From an uncultured Eubacteriales bacterium (GTDB lineage Bacteria; Bacillota; Clostridia; Oscillospirales; Acutalibacteraceae), in NCBI GenBank assembly GCA_900321665.1, contig ONWY01000049.1, forward strand, positions 1 through 13,091: a stretch of 13,091 bases of DNA, given 5' to 3'. The notes under the pieces were generated by a model. The model did not search any database, was not told where the DNA came from, and saw only the letters and a list, made by a program, of their open reading frames with translations. This document shows, piece after piece, positions 7,739-13,091 of this stretch. A program made the position numbers and the translations under genes. Each line of letters begins with the position of its first letter. Within the stretch, counting starts at the first letter, position 1.

Positions 7739-8052
7739 TTATTTCAAAGCATCCTTTGCCTGCTCTGTCAGAGCGGTAAAGGCCTTCGGGTCGGAAACGG
7801 CAATTTCAGAGAGCATCTTTCTGTTGAGCTCAATGCCTGCCTTCTTCAAGCCGTTAATAAAGGTAGAGTAATTCATACCGTTTTGCTTGCAAGCAGCAGA
7901 GATTCTGGTAATCCAAAGTCTTCTGAAATCTCTTTTCTTTTGCTTACGACCGATTTAAAGAGTCTGCTCTTTGCACCATAGTAGCCTTTTGCCATTTTTA
8001 AAGTCTTTTTTCTTCTTTTGCGAGTCATCATCGCGCCCTTAACACGAGCCAT
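7739..8052 (-). pseudogene. rplT: 50S ribosomal protein L20, interrupted by a ~43-base deletion and frameshift
   Basis: L20 binds 23S rRNA early in large-subunit assembly and represses its own operon. The gene starts at ATG 8050-8052, with GGAGG (8062-8066) upstream. Residues 1-33 are normal: MARVKGAMMTRKRRKK, then AKGYYGAKSRLFK. At 7951-7953 the frame breaks and the N-terminal frame ends at a TGA (7873-7875) after 59 codons. The rest of L20 resumes in another frame from 7951: GRKQKKRDFRRLWITRIS, then AGIELNRKMLSEIAVSD, to TAA at 7739-7741. The span is 314 nt against about 357 expected for a 118-residue L20. Thus about 43 nt are missing, equal to about 14 residues of the conserved ANQxVMKSxxYA segment plus one base. 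Everything else is intact, which suggests an assembly or sequencing error or a very recent event. Confidence 0.93.
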
Positions 8053-8083
8053 GTATCTGTACCTCCGTTGTTGTTATAGTTTT

Positions 8084-8134
8084 CCTGCCGTGCAGGTTGC
8101 GCCGCCGAAAATGCCTGTCGGCATCGCGCGGCAA
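8084..8134 (-). promoter_or_regulatory. Structured rpmI-rplT intergenic RNA
   Basis: The 89 bases between rpmI and rplT can form two hairpins: ATGCC-TGTC-GGCAT (8111-8124), flanked by an outer TTGC/GCAA pair (8097-8100 with 8131-8134), and CCTGC-CGT-GCAGG (8084-8096). Neither has a T-run, so they are not terminators. They stand 17 nt upstream of the rplT ribosome-binding site and may affect translation or processing. The function is unknown. Confidence 0.4.
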
Positions 8135-8141
8135 TCGGTTT

Positions 8142-8339
8142 TTACTTATAAGGAACCAATCTCTTGATTTGCTTTTGGTTGGTCTTGTCGGCAACCGTAG
8201 TCTTGCGAAGATTTCTGGTTCTCTTGGTTGTTTTCTTAGTAAGAATGTGGCTCTTGTTTGCATGAGCTCTAATCGGCTTACCGTTTTTTGAAAGCTTAAA
8301 GCGCTTTTTTGCACCGGTATGTGTCTTAATTTTAGGCAT
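8142..8339 (-). CDS. rpmI: 50S ribosomal protein L35
   Basis: A 65-residue L35 of normal length. It starts with the diagnostic MPKIKTHTGAKKRFKLSKNG, continues with the basic central segment KSHILTKKTTKRTRNLRK, and ends in IKRLVPYK. L35 is a small, very basic protein of the large ribosomal subunit. The ATG (8337-8339) has a perfect AGGAGG 8 nt upstream. It lies between infC and rplT, the invariant bacterial order, with 38 nt after infC. It is co-transcribed with both from the promoter at 9062-9090 and is presumably controlled by the same L20-responsive leader. Confidence 0.98.
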   Translation of the reverse strand: MPKIKTHTGAKKRFKLSKNGKPIRAHANKSHILTKKTTKRTRNLRKTTVADKTNQKQIKRLVPYK

Positions 8340-8377
8340 AATTTTTTCCTCCTTAGTATTAGGGTGGCTTGGTATAA

Positions 8378-8905
8378 CTACTTAGCCTGCTTTGCGACAA
8401 GGAACATCAAAATTTGGCGCCCCTCTAATTTCGGCTGTTTTTCCACATTAGCAAATTCTTCACAGGCATCGGCAAAGCGCTTCATGGTTTGAACGCCCAT
8501 GTCCGAGTGCCCCATCTCACGACCCCTCAAGCGAATCGAGCATTTTACCTTATTGCCGGCTTTTAAAAAACGCTCCGCATGCTTTAATTTGGTATTAAAA
8601 TCATGAACATCAATATTTAAAGAAAGTCGAATTTCCTTAATCTCCATGGTTTTTTGCTTTTTCTTGTTTTCCTTGGCTTTTTTCGCCTGCTCAAAGCAAT
8701 ACTTACCATAGTTCATAATTTTGCACACGGGCGGCTTTGCATTCGGCGCGATGAGCACCAAATCCAAATCTCTTTCCTCGGCAATGGCAAGCGCCTCTCG
8801 TGAAGACATAATGCCCAATTGCTCGCCGTTATCCGAAATGACTCTCAGCTCTTTTGCTCTGATTTGCTCATTCACTAAAGTGTTGTCTTTTGCAGCTATT
8901 TCCAA
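8378..8905 (-). CDS. infC: Translation initiation factor IF-3 (non-ATG start)
   Basis: A 175-residue IF-3 counting from TTG (8903-8905). IF-3 binds the 30S subunit, prevents 50S joining and rejects wrong start codons and initiator tRNAs. The N-domain carries NEQIRAKELRVISDNGEQLG and DLDLVLIAPNAKPPVCKIMNYGKY. A lysine-rich linker follows, then the C-domain (IKEIRLSLNIDVHDFNTKL, RLRGREMGHSDMG). The frame is closed by a TAA 9 bases before the TTG, and no in-frame ATG exists near the N-terminus. GGAGG (8909-8913) is only 3 nt from the TTG but 9 nt from an ATA at 8897-8899, which would give a 173-residue protein. AUU starts are known for infC and allow IF-3 to regulate itself; AUA would behave alike. 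The gene boundaries other than the exact start are firm. Confidence 0.97.
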   Translation of the reverse strand: MEIAAKDNTLVNEQIRAKELRVISDNGEQLGIMSSREALAIAEERDLDLVLIAPNAKPPVCKIMNYGKYCFEQAKKAKENKKKQKTMEIKEIRLSLNIDVHDFNTKLKHAERFLKAGNKVKCSIRLRGREMGHSDMGVQTMKRFADACEEFANVEKQPKLEGRQILMFLVAKQAK

Positions 8906-9055
8906 GCACCTCCATTATTAATGAATTTTGTGAACAAAAAAAGCACCGACAGGGCGGTGCAATATCAAGGCGCGCAGAAAAACTCTGCTCTCTCAGGATA
9001 TTGACCTTTCCGCTCCCGCAAATAAGGTGAAGGCTTGCGCCTTACTTTATTGTTC
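8906..9055 (-). promoter_or_regulatory. infC-rpmI-rplT leader, attenuator resembling the L20 leader
   Basis: The roughly 150-nt leader has, in the RNA direction: a hairpin AAGGC-GCAA-GCCTT (9030-9043); a segment GGTCAATATC (8997-9006); a hairpin GCAGA/TCTGC (8974-8988); a segment GATATTGCACC (8956-8966); and a terminator. The two GAUAUUG/CAAUAUC segments can pair (10 bp with one bulge). That pairing uses the 5' arm of the terminator, so the two folds exclude each other. In Firmicutes this operon is controlled by L20 through such a leader (L20_leader family). The match to that family is by position and layout; I could not score it. Confidence 0.75.
8936..8960 (-). terminator. Attenuator terminator upstream of infC
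   Basis: GCACCG (8955-8960 in RNA order) pairs with CGGTGC (8943-8948) around a 6-nt loop and is followed on the minus strand by seven T (8936-8942). It lies within the leader, about 30 nt before infC, so it must be conditionally read through for infC, rpmI and rplT to be expressed. Confidence 0.85.
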
Positions 9056-9061
9056 TGAGAT

Positions 9062-9120
9062 ATTTTAATATATCGCCGCGCCTTTGTCAAGAATTTTTTT
9101 GTTTTTTTCAAAAAAAGTAT
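9062..9120 (-). promoter_or_regulatory. Strong sigma-A promoter with A-tract upstream element for infC-rpmI-rplT
   Basis: On the minus strand a perfect TTGACA (9085-9090) and TAAAAT (9062-9067) are separated by 17 bases. The start is near 9055. Just upstream (9091-9118) the strand has tracts of seven A either side of a C, then seven T, like an UP element for RNA polymerase alpha binding. This fits a heavily expressed ribosomal operon. Confidence 0.85.
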
Positions 9121-9294
9121 GGATTCTTTCTCACTTGTTTAAACTTATGTTGACAAATTGTTGAAGAATAAAAATTTCGCCGTTAAAAGGTCGAATTTAT
9201 TCCCAAAAGATTGTTCAATTTTCCATCTTTAAAAATGAAGCCCGGGGTGGTACAATTGTTTTCCCGCGAAAAATGTGCAATGTTTGGAGAAAAA
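9121..9294 (+). promoter_or_regulatory. Divergent intergenic region with candidate promoter for the replication gene pair
   Basis: This A/T-rich stretch separates the infC promoter from the DnaD-like gene. A TTGACA at 9150-9155 lacks a well-placed -10 box. A better candidate is the extended -10 sequence TGGTACAAT (9248-9256), which would start transcription near 9263, about 30 nt before the ATG at 9295. No other structure or gene is evident. Confidence 0.35.
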
Positions 9295-10329
9295 ATGCAA
9301 TACAAAGTTAATTTGGCAGCGCTTGATTCCTCTTTTCAGGTGCCGAATGCCTTGGCAGACAATTTCATAAAGCTTGCCAACCCGAAGCATATTTTGATTT
9401 TGCTTTGGGTATTGCGCCATGCCGAGCAGCCCAAAAGCGCGGGAGACATTGCCGCCGAGTTGCATATGGACAAAGCCATTGTCAACGAAGCGATTTTCTA
9501 TTGGATTGATAACGGCTTTATGGTTCCCGAAGCGGGAGCGGCAGTGCAAAGCGTGCCGCCCGTGACGGTGCCGGCAGCCGAGGTGCCGGAGAAGGCGCCT
9601 GCAACCGCACCTGCACCAAAGCCGCAAAAGGCAGCCCATGCCCTCGGTTCCGCCATGGCGGATGATGAGGATATTCTTGCAAGAGCCAAGGAGTCTCCCG
9701 AGTTTAAGTTTTTGCTCCAAAAGAGCCAGGAAATCTTCGGCAGAACCATCTCCAAAGCGGAGCGTTCCATGCTCTTGAGCTTAACGGATTACTACGGCTT
9801 ACCCGCCGAGGTCATCCTCATGCTCATTAAATACGCCGTGCTCTCCGGCAGAACGGGCACGCGCTACATCCAAACCGTCGGTATCAATTGGGCGGAGGAG
9901 GGCATCAAAACCCTCGAGCAGGCGGAGCAGAAAATCAAGCAGCTCAACAAGACCAACAAGCTTTGGCACAGCTTCAGCGAGCAGGCAGGTATCCCCCACA
10001 AAAATCCGACCAAAAAGCAGGAAGCGCTCTTTGTGAAGTGGACGAGAGAGTGGCAGATGAATATCGAGCTGCTCGCTTTCGGCTATGAAAAAATGCTCGA
10101 TTCCATCGACAAGGTCAATTATACCTATTTAGATAAAATCATCACCTCGTGGCACGAAGCAGGTGTCGGCAGCATTGAGCAGGCGGAAGCGCTCGCGCAA
10201 GCCAAGGCACCGCAGGGCGCAAAAAAGAGCGCCGCCAAAGACCCTGCCCCGTCGTATTCTATTGATAAATTCAATCGGTTTTTAGATAACTATGATTTAA
10301 AATATACCAAGGAGGAAAGCGATGTATAG
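9295..10329 (+). CDS. DnaD/DnaB-like primosome protein with two DnaD domains
   Basis: A 344-residue replication initiation protein of the Firmicute DnaB/DnaD family, which remodels origin DNA and helps load the replicative helicase. An N-terminal winged-helix-like region (about 12-77) contains ILILLWVLRHAEQPKSAGDIA. An Ala/Pro-rich linker (79-120) follows. Two copies of the DnaD domain come next: about 137-212, with GTRYIQTVGINWAEEGIKTL, and about 222-299, with YTYLDKIITSWHEAGVGSIE, both showing the Y-x-x-x-I/V-x-x-W-x-x-x-G pattern. I start at ATG 9295-9297 because GGAGA stands 4 nt before it; a TTG at 9211 would add 28 residues without a ribosome-binding site. It overlaps the helicase-loader gene by 8 nt, which supports a role in helicase loading. 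Confidence 0.85.
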   Translation: MQYKVNLAALDSSFQVPNALADNFIKLANPKHILILLWVLRHAEQPKSAGDIAAELHMDKAIVNEAIFYWIDNGFMVPEAGAAVQSVPPVTVPAAEVPEKAPATAPAPKPQKAAHALGSAMADDEDILARAKESPEFKFLLQKSQEIFGRTISKAERSMLLSLTDYYGLPAEVILMLIKYAVLSGRTGTRYIQTVGINWAEEGIKTLEQAEQKIKQLNKTNKLWHSFSEQAGIPHKNPTKKQEALFVKWTREWQMNIELLAFGYEKMLDSIDKVNYTYLDKIITSWHEAGVGSIEQAEALAQAKAPQGAKKSAAKDPAPSYSIDKFNRFLDNYDLKYTKEESDV

Positions 10330-11296
10330 CCCCGAAGCCATCTCAAAAGCATTTGCCGCCGCGGCACAAGAGCGCGCGCAGGCGTTAGCGCTCTCCATCG
10401 AGCGCAAGGCACAGGTGGAGCAGCAGTGCCCGCGCATTGCCGCCATTTCACGCGAGCTGAGCGGAATCGGTGCTTCCATTGCCAAGGCGTTTTACGATAA
10501 AAATGCTGCGCAAAGCATAGATTCCCTCGCAGCCGAAAGCCTGCGCTTGCAGCAAGAGCGCAAGGCGCTGCTCAAAAGCATGCACCTGCCCGAGGATTAC
10601 CTCGAGGTGCCCTATTCCTGCCCGCTGTGCTCCGACCGCGGCAGGGTTGACGGTAAAATTTGCTCTTGCATCAAGCAGCGCGCCGTTGCCATTTCCTTAA
10701 AAGAGCTTGCGCGCATTTCCCCTTCCAAAAACTGCAGCTTTGATAATTTCGATTTGTCCTATTACAAAAATTTGCAGGATAAAAACGGCAAGAGCGCGCT
10801 CGAAAAGGCAAAGGTTAATTTAGAATACTTAAAAGCATACAGTGCCGATTTTAACGAGCACTCCAAATCCCTTTACATCTTCGGCAAAACGGGCTTGGGA
10901 AAAACTCACCTGAGTCTTGCCACCGCCGCCGCCGTGATTCAAAAAGGCTACAACGTGGTCTACGGTATGGCAGGGGTGATTTTTTCCGATATCGAAAAAG
11001 AAAAGTTTCAATCAACACCGGGCACCTACACCATGCAAAAGCTCTTAGACGCCGACTTGTTGATTGTGGATGACCTCGGCAGTGAATTTCACACCTCCTT
11101 TTCCGCTTCCGTTGCCCACAACATCATTGAAGGCAGGCTCTTAACGGGAAAGCCGGTCATCATCACCACCAACCTCGATATCACGGGGATTCAACAGCAG
11201 TACGGCGAGCGCATCGCCTCGCGCATCATCGGCGAATATGTGCCGATTCAATTTGAGGGCGAGGATATTCGCCAAATGAAAAAATTTATGTATTAA
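10322..11296 (+). CDS. DnaI/DnaC-like replicative helicase loader (AAA+ ATPase)
   Basis: A 324-residue AAA+ ATPase of the DnaI/DnaC/IstB group. The N-terminal part (1-95) is alpha-helical and probably binds the helicase. A zinc-binding cluster CPLCSDRGRVDGKICSC gives C100, C103, C114 and C116, as in DnaI-type loaders. Walker A is GKTGLGKTHL (188-197), Walker B LLIVDDLGSE (246-255), sensor I IITTNL (280-285), and an arginine-finger region GERIASRIIGEY lies at 296-306. The ATG (10322-10324) sits inside the end of the DnaD-like gene and uses AAGGAGG (10309-10315). The pair is therefore translationally coupled, and together they probably load the replicative helicase at oriC. IstB transposition helpers look similar, but no transposase is present and the zinc cluster and partner point to a loader. 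Confidence 0.9.
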   Translation: MYSPEAISKAFAAAAQERAQALALSIERKAQVEQQCPRIAAISRELSGIGASIAKAFYDKNAAQSIDSLAAESLRLQQERKALLKSMHLPEDYLEVPYSCPLCSDRGRVDGKICSCIKQRAVAISLKELARISPSKNCSFDNFDLSYYKNLQDKNGKSALEKAKVNLEYLKAYSADFNEHSKSLYIFGKTGLGKTHLSLATAAAVIQKGYNVVYGMAGVIFSDIEKEKFQSTPGTYTMQKLLDADLLIVDDLGSEFHTSFSASVAHNIIEGRLLTGKPVIITTNLDITGIQQQYGERIASRIIGEYVPIQFEGEDIRQMKKFMY

Positions 11297-11297
11297 C

Positions 11298-11328
11298 AAA
11301 AAAGCTTTACCCCGTGTAAAGCTTTTTT
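11298..11328 (+). terminator. Rho-independent terminator after the helicase-loader gene
   Basis: A 13-bp stem, AAAAAAGCTTTAC (11298-11310) and GTAAAGCTTTTTT (11316-11328), with a 5-nt loop, begins right after the stop codon and ends in six T. It closes the DnaD-like/DnaI-like operon. Confidence 0.9.
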
Positions 11329-11373
11329 ATTTTCGCCCTGCCTGCGCCGCAAAACACTGCCATGAATTTGCAT

Positions 11374-11402
11374 TTGACAAAAAAGATAAAATATATAATA
11401 AT
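11374..11402 (+). promoter_or_regulatory. Candidate sigma-A promoter for the DUF896 gene
   Basis: A perfect TTGACA (11374-11379) is followed after 17 bases by AATAAT (11397-11402), within very A/T-rich DNA; TATAAT at 11394 is too close and a second at 11417 is too near the start codon. No LexA-type box (GAAC-N4-GTTC) is visible here. Confidence 0.55.
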
Positions 11403-11434
11403 TGTATTAGAAACATTATAATAACGGAGAAACT

Positions 11435-11647
11435 ATGGACCAGAAAAAAATTGAGCGCATCAACACGCTCGCACACAAGCAAAAAACCATCGGTTTAAGT
11501 GAAGAGGAAAAGCTGGAGCAGGCAGCCTTGCGCAAGGAATATATCGCAATGTGGAAAAAGAGCCTGGAAGCGGAATTGGCACACACCTACATTGTCACCC
11601 CCGATGGCAAAAAGCACAAGGTGCAAAAAAAGAAAAAGCACCGCTGA
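11435..11647 (+). CDS. DUF896 (UPF0291) small protein
   Basis: A 70-residue basic protein. The N-terminal MDQKKIERINTLAHKQKT, then GLSEEEKLEQAALRKEYI and the end TYIVTPDGKKHKV match the DUF896 family (YnzC of B. subtilis and relatives): a two-helix hairpin with a short charged tail. The tail here ends in an unusually dense lysine cluster, KVQKKKKHR. The molecular function of the family is not established to my knowledge. In B. subtilis ynzC belongs to an SOS-induced operon with yneA and yneB; here neither neighbour nor a LexA site is visible. The ribosome-binding site CGGAGA lies 6 nt before the ATG. The protease gene starts 14 nt after its stop, so the two may share a transcript. Confidence 0.88.
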   Translation: MDQKKIERINTLAHKQKTIGLSEEEKLEQAALRKEYIAMWKKSLEAELAHTYIVTPDGKKHKVQKKKKHR

Positions 11648-11661
11648 TTTCAAAAAGAACC

Positions 11662-13091
11662 ATGAAAAAGATTATCGCTTTATTACTATGCATAAGTGTT
11701 GTATTCACCTGTGCCCCGCTGAGCTTGGCGGCAGGCAGCACTACAGCCGCGCCCGAAAGAAGCGAATATGTTGCCAATGAAGTGATTCTCTCGCAGGATA
11801 CAACCGTTGTTTATGATGAACCGCTCCCGCTGAATACCGCGGAAATATTAAATACAGAAGCATTAAGCGAAGACCATGTGCGCACCTTAAAGGGAACCGT
11901 GGCATATGGCACGGATATCGAAAAGCTTTGCGACACCCTGGAGCAGCGCCCCGATATTCTCGCGGCAGACCCCAATTATATCCAAACCATTGATACCGTC
12001 ACCCTACCCGCAGAAAGCGAAAAAACGGGTGATGCCTATAACGCATTCGGGTGGTACAAGAAATCCCTTTCGCTTCCGCAGGCTTGGCTGGCTGCCGACA
12101 GCTTAGGGAGTGAAGATGTCACCGTGGCGGTGTTGGATACCGGTGTCAATACCGCGCACAAAGAATTTGAGGGTGCCATTTGGAGCGAGGGCGATATCGG
12201 CGGCTATAACGCGCTTAATGACAGTGCGGATGTCACCGATACCAACGGCCACGGCAGCCATGTGGCAGGCATTATCGCCATGCGCGCCAACGATTTCGGC
12301 TATGTCGGCATTGCCCCCCAAGTCAAAATTATGCCGGTCAAAATTGCAAGCGGCATCACCATGACCGATGATGCCATCTTAAAAGGCTTAAACTTTGCGG
12401 TGGAAAACGGTGCCGATGTGATTAATATGAGCTTCAGCGGCGGCAGCCTGTCCGACACCATGGCGGTCGCTTACCAGCGCGCAGCGCGCAAGGCGGTGCT
12501 CGTCGGCGCGGCGGGCAACTCCGGCTTAGATGCTGCGGTAGCGCCGCAATACCCGGCTGCGTGCAATGGTGTTATCGGTGTGATGAGCTACGGTGAATAC
12601 ACCGAGCAAGCGCGCTCGCACTACACGCTCGATACCGGCGCACTCTCCTCGTTTTCAAACTATGACCCGAGCGGCAAGTATTACCAAATTGCCGCACCGG
12701 GTGTGGAAATTGTCGGTCCGGCACACAACAGCACCACTGCTTTTGCCTACAAGTCCGGCACCTCGCAGGCAACACCGATTGTTGCCGGCACCGCTGCCTT
12801 GTACCTCAGCGTGCATCCCGAAGCAAGCCCCTATCAGGTAAAAAATGCCCTGCTGCAAGGCACGGCGCAAACAGTGACAGGCTATTATGATACCAATACC
12901 TACAAGCGCATCGATATGGCGCAGGCGCTTGCCTGCGCACCCTGCGAGGACCCGGTAGTGGATTTAGATGCCGATGCACGCTATATCCTCAGCCGCTGCT
13001 TTGATGAAGAATTAGAAACGGTTCACCGCAGCGACATGGAAGCGCTTACCATGATTTCGGGCGGCATTATTCCGGATTTGGCAGATTATGT
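11662..13091 (+). CDS. Secreted subtilisin-like serine protease (S8), C-terminus beyond window
   Basis: The frame is open from ATG 11662 to the window edge (476 codons). A Sec signal peptide (MKKIIALLLCISVVF, cleavage probably after SLA near residue 23) is followed by an I9-like propeptide (YVANEVILSQ to ILAADPNYIQ, about 37-125). The S8 domain has the full catalytic set: D159 in VAVLDTGVN, H197 in NGHGSHVAGI, the oxyanion N286 in GAAGNSG, and S368 in GTSQATPIVAG. After the protease domain (ending about 420), residues from about 434 (DLDADARYILSRCFDEEL, then HRSDMEALTMISGGIIPDLA) resemble the cap and first strand of bacterial leucine-rich repeats. The enzyme is probably exported, perhaps for nutrient protein breakdown or surface work. 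Its ribosome-binding site is weak (AAAAAGAA), so coupling to the DUF896 gene is possible. Confidence 0.93.
   Translation, partial: MKKIIALLLCISVVFTCAPLSLAAGSTTAAPERSEYVANEVILSQDTTVVYDEPLPLNTAEILNTEALSEDHVRTLKGTVAYGTDIEKLCDTLEQRPDILAADPNYIQTIDTVTLPAESEKTGDAYNAFGWYKKSLSLPQAWLAADSLGSEDVTVAVLDTGVNTAHKEFEGAIWSEGDIGGYNALNDSADVTDTNGHGSHVAGIIAMRANDFGYVGIAPQVKIMPVKIASGITMTDDAILKGLNFAVENGADVINMSFSGGSLSDTMAVAYQRAARKAVLVGAAGNSGLDAAVAPQYPAACNGVIGVMSYGEYTEQARSHYTLDTGALSSFSNYDPSGKYYQIAAPGVEIVGPAHNSTTAFAYKSGTSQATPIVAGTAALYLSVHPEASPYQVKNALLQGTAQTVTGYYDTNTYKRIDMAQALACAPCEDPVVDLDADARYILSRCFDEELETVHRSDMEALTMISGGIIPDLADY

Noticed and set aside
7873..8052. Programmed frameshift or ribosome hop to rescue L20
   Set aside because: About 42 coding bases are absent, so no change of frame can restore the conserved segment, and no slippery site or downstream stimulatory structure stands out.
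8039..8314. Minus-strand frame of 91 codons spanning the rpmI-rplT region
   Set aside because: It overlaps rpmI in another frame and is Arg/Lys-rich shadow sequence; L35 is unmistakable in the true frame.
9150..9178. TTGACA at 9150 as the promoter of the DnaD-like gene
   Set aside because: No acceptable -10 box lies 16-18 bases downstream; the nearest A/T-rich hexamer is only 13 bases away.
10322..11296. IstB-type transposition helper
   Set aside because: There is no IstA transposase or inverted repeat nearby, and the four-cysteine cluster and overlap with a DnaD-domain gene fit a helicase loader.
11662..11735. Lipoprotein signal on the protease
   Set aside because: The cysteine at residue 18 (VFTC) has threonine before it, which does not fit a lipobox; a signal peptidase I site after SLA fits better.

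Overview
The window looks like a chromosomal segment from a low-to-mid GC Firmicute of the class Clostridia. The reasons are the dprA-topA-trmFO cluster, the infC-rpmI-rplT operon behind an attenuator leader, the DnaD/DnaI-type replication genes, a DUF896 protein, strong AGGAGG ribosome-binding sites and sigma-A type promoters with 17-base spacers. It is mostly core housekeeping DNA. I see no phage, insertion sequence, CRISPR array, tRNA or rRNA.

The minus-strand half (1-9090) holds three transcription units, read from right to left. The first is a promoter at 9062-9090, a roughly 150-nt leader containing an attenuator, then infC, rpmI and rplT, closed by two tandem terminators (7665-7728). 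The second starts at a promoter at 7600-7628 and runs through a SpoU-family RNA methyltransferase, dprA, topA and trmFO. A terminator-like hairpin lies between topA and trmFO, and a strong terminator follows trmFO at 2041-2084. The third starts at a promoter at 2001-2029, passes through a long structured leader, and runs through rnc, an Elp3-like radical SAM protein and smc, which leaves the window at base 1.

The plus-strand half (about 9150-13091) begins divergently from infC. It encodes a DnaD/DnaB-like primosome protein overlapping a DnaI/DnaC-like helicase-loader ATPase, closed by a terminator at 11298-11328. A small DUF896 gene follows, then a secreted subtilisin-like serine protease that is cut by the window end. 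The last visible residues of the protease look like the start of a leucine-rich-repeat domain.

The most important anomaly is rplT. Both halves of L20 read cleanly, but about 43 bases (about 14 conserved residues) are missing at 7951-7953 and the frame is broken. L20 is normally a core ribosomal protein, so this is either an assembly error or a remarkable lesion. Other points of interest are regulatory: an infC with no ATG start (TTG or AUA), an infC leader whose antiterminator and terminator share bases, a long leader hairpin abutting the rnc ribosome-binding site, and an intercistronic hairpin that could lower trmFO expression. I found no clearly new multi-gene system.
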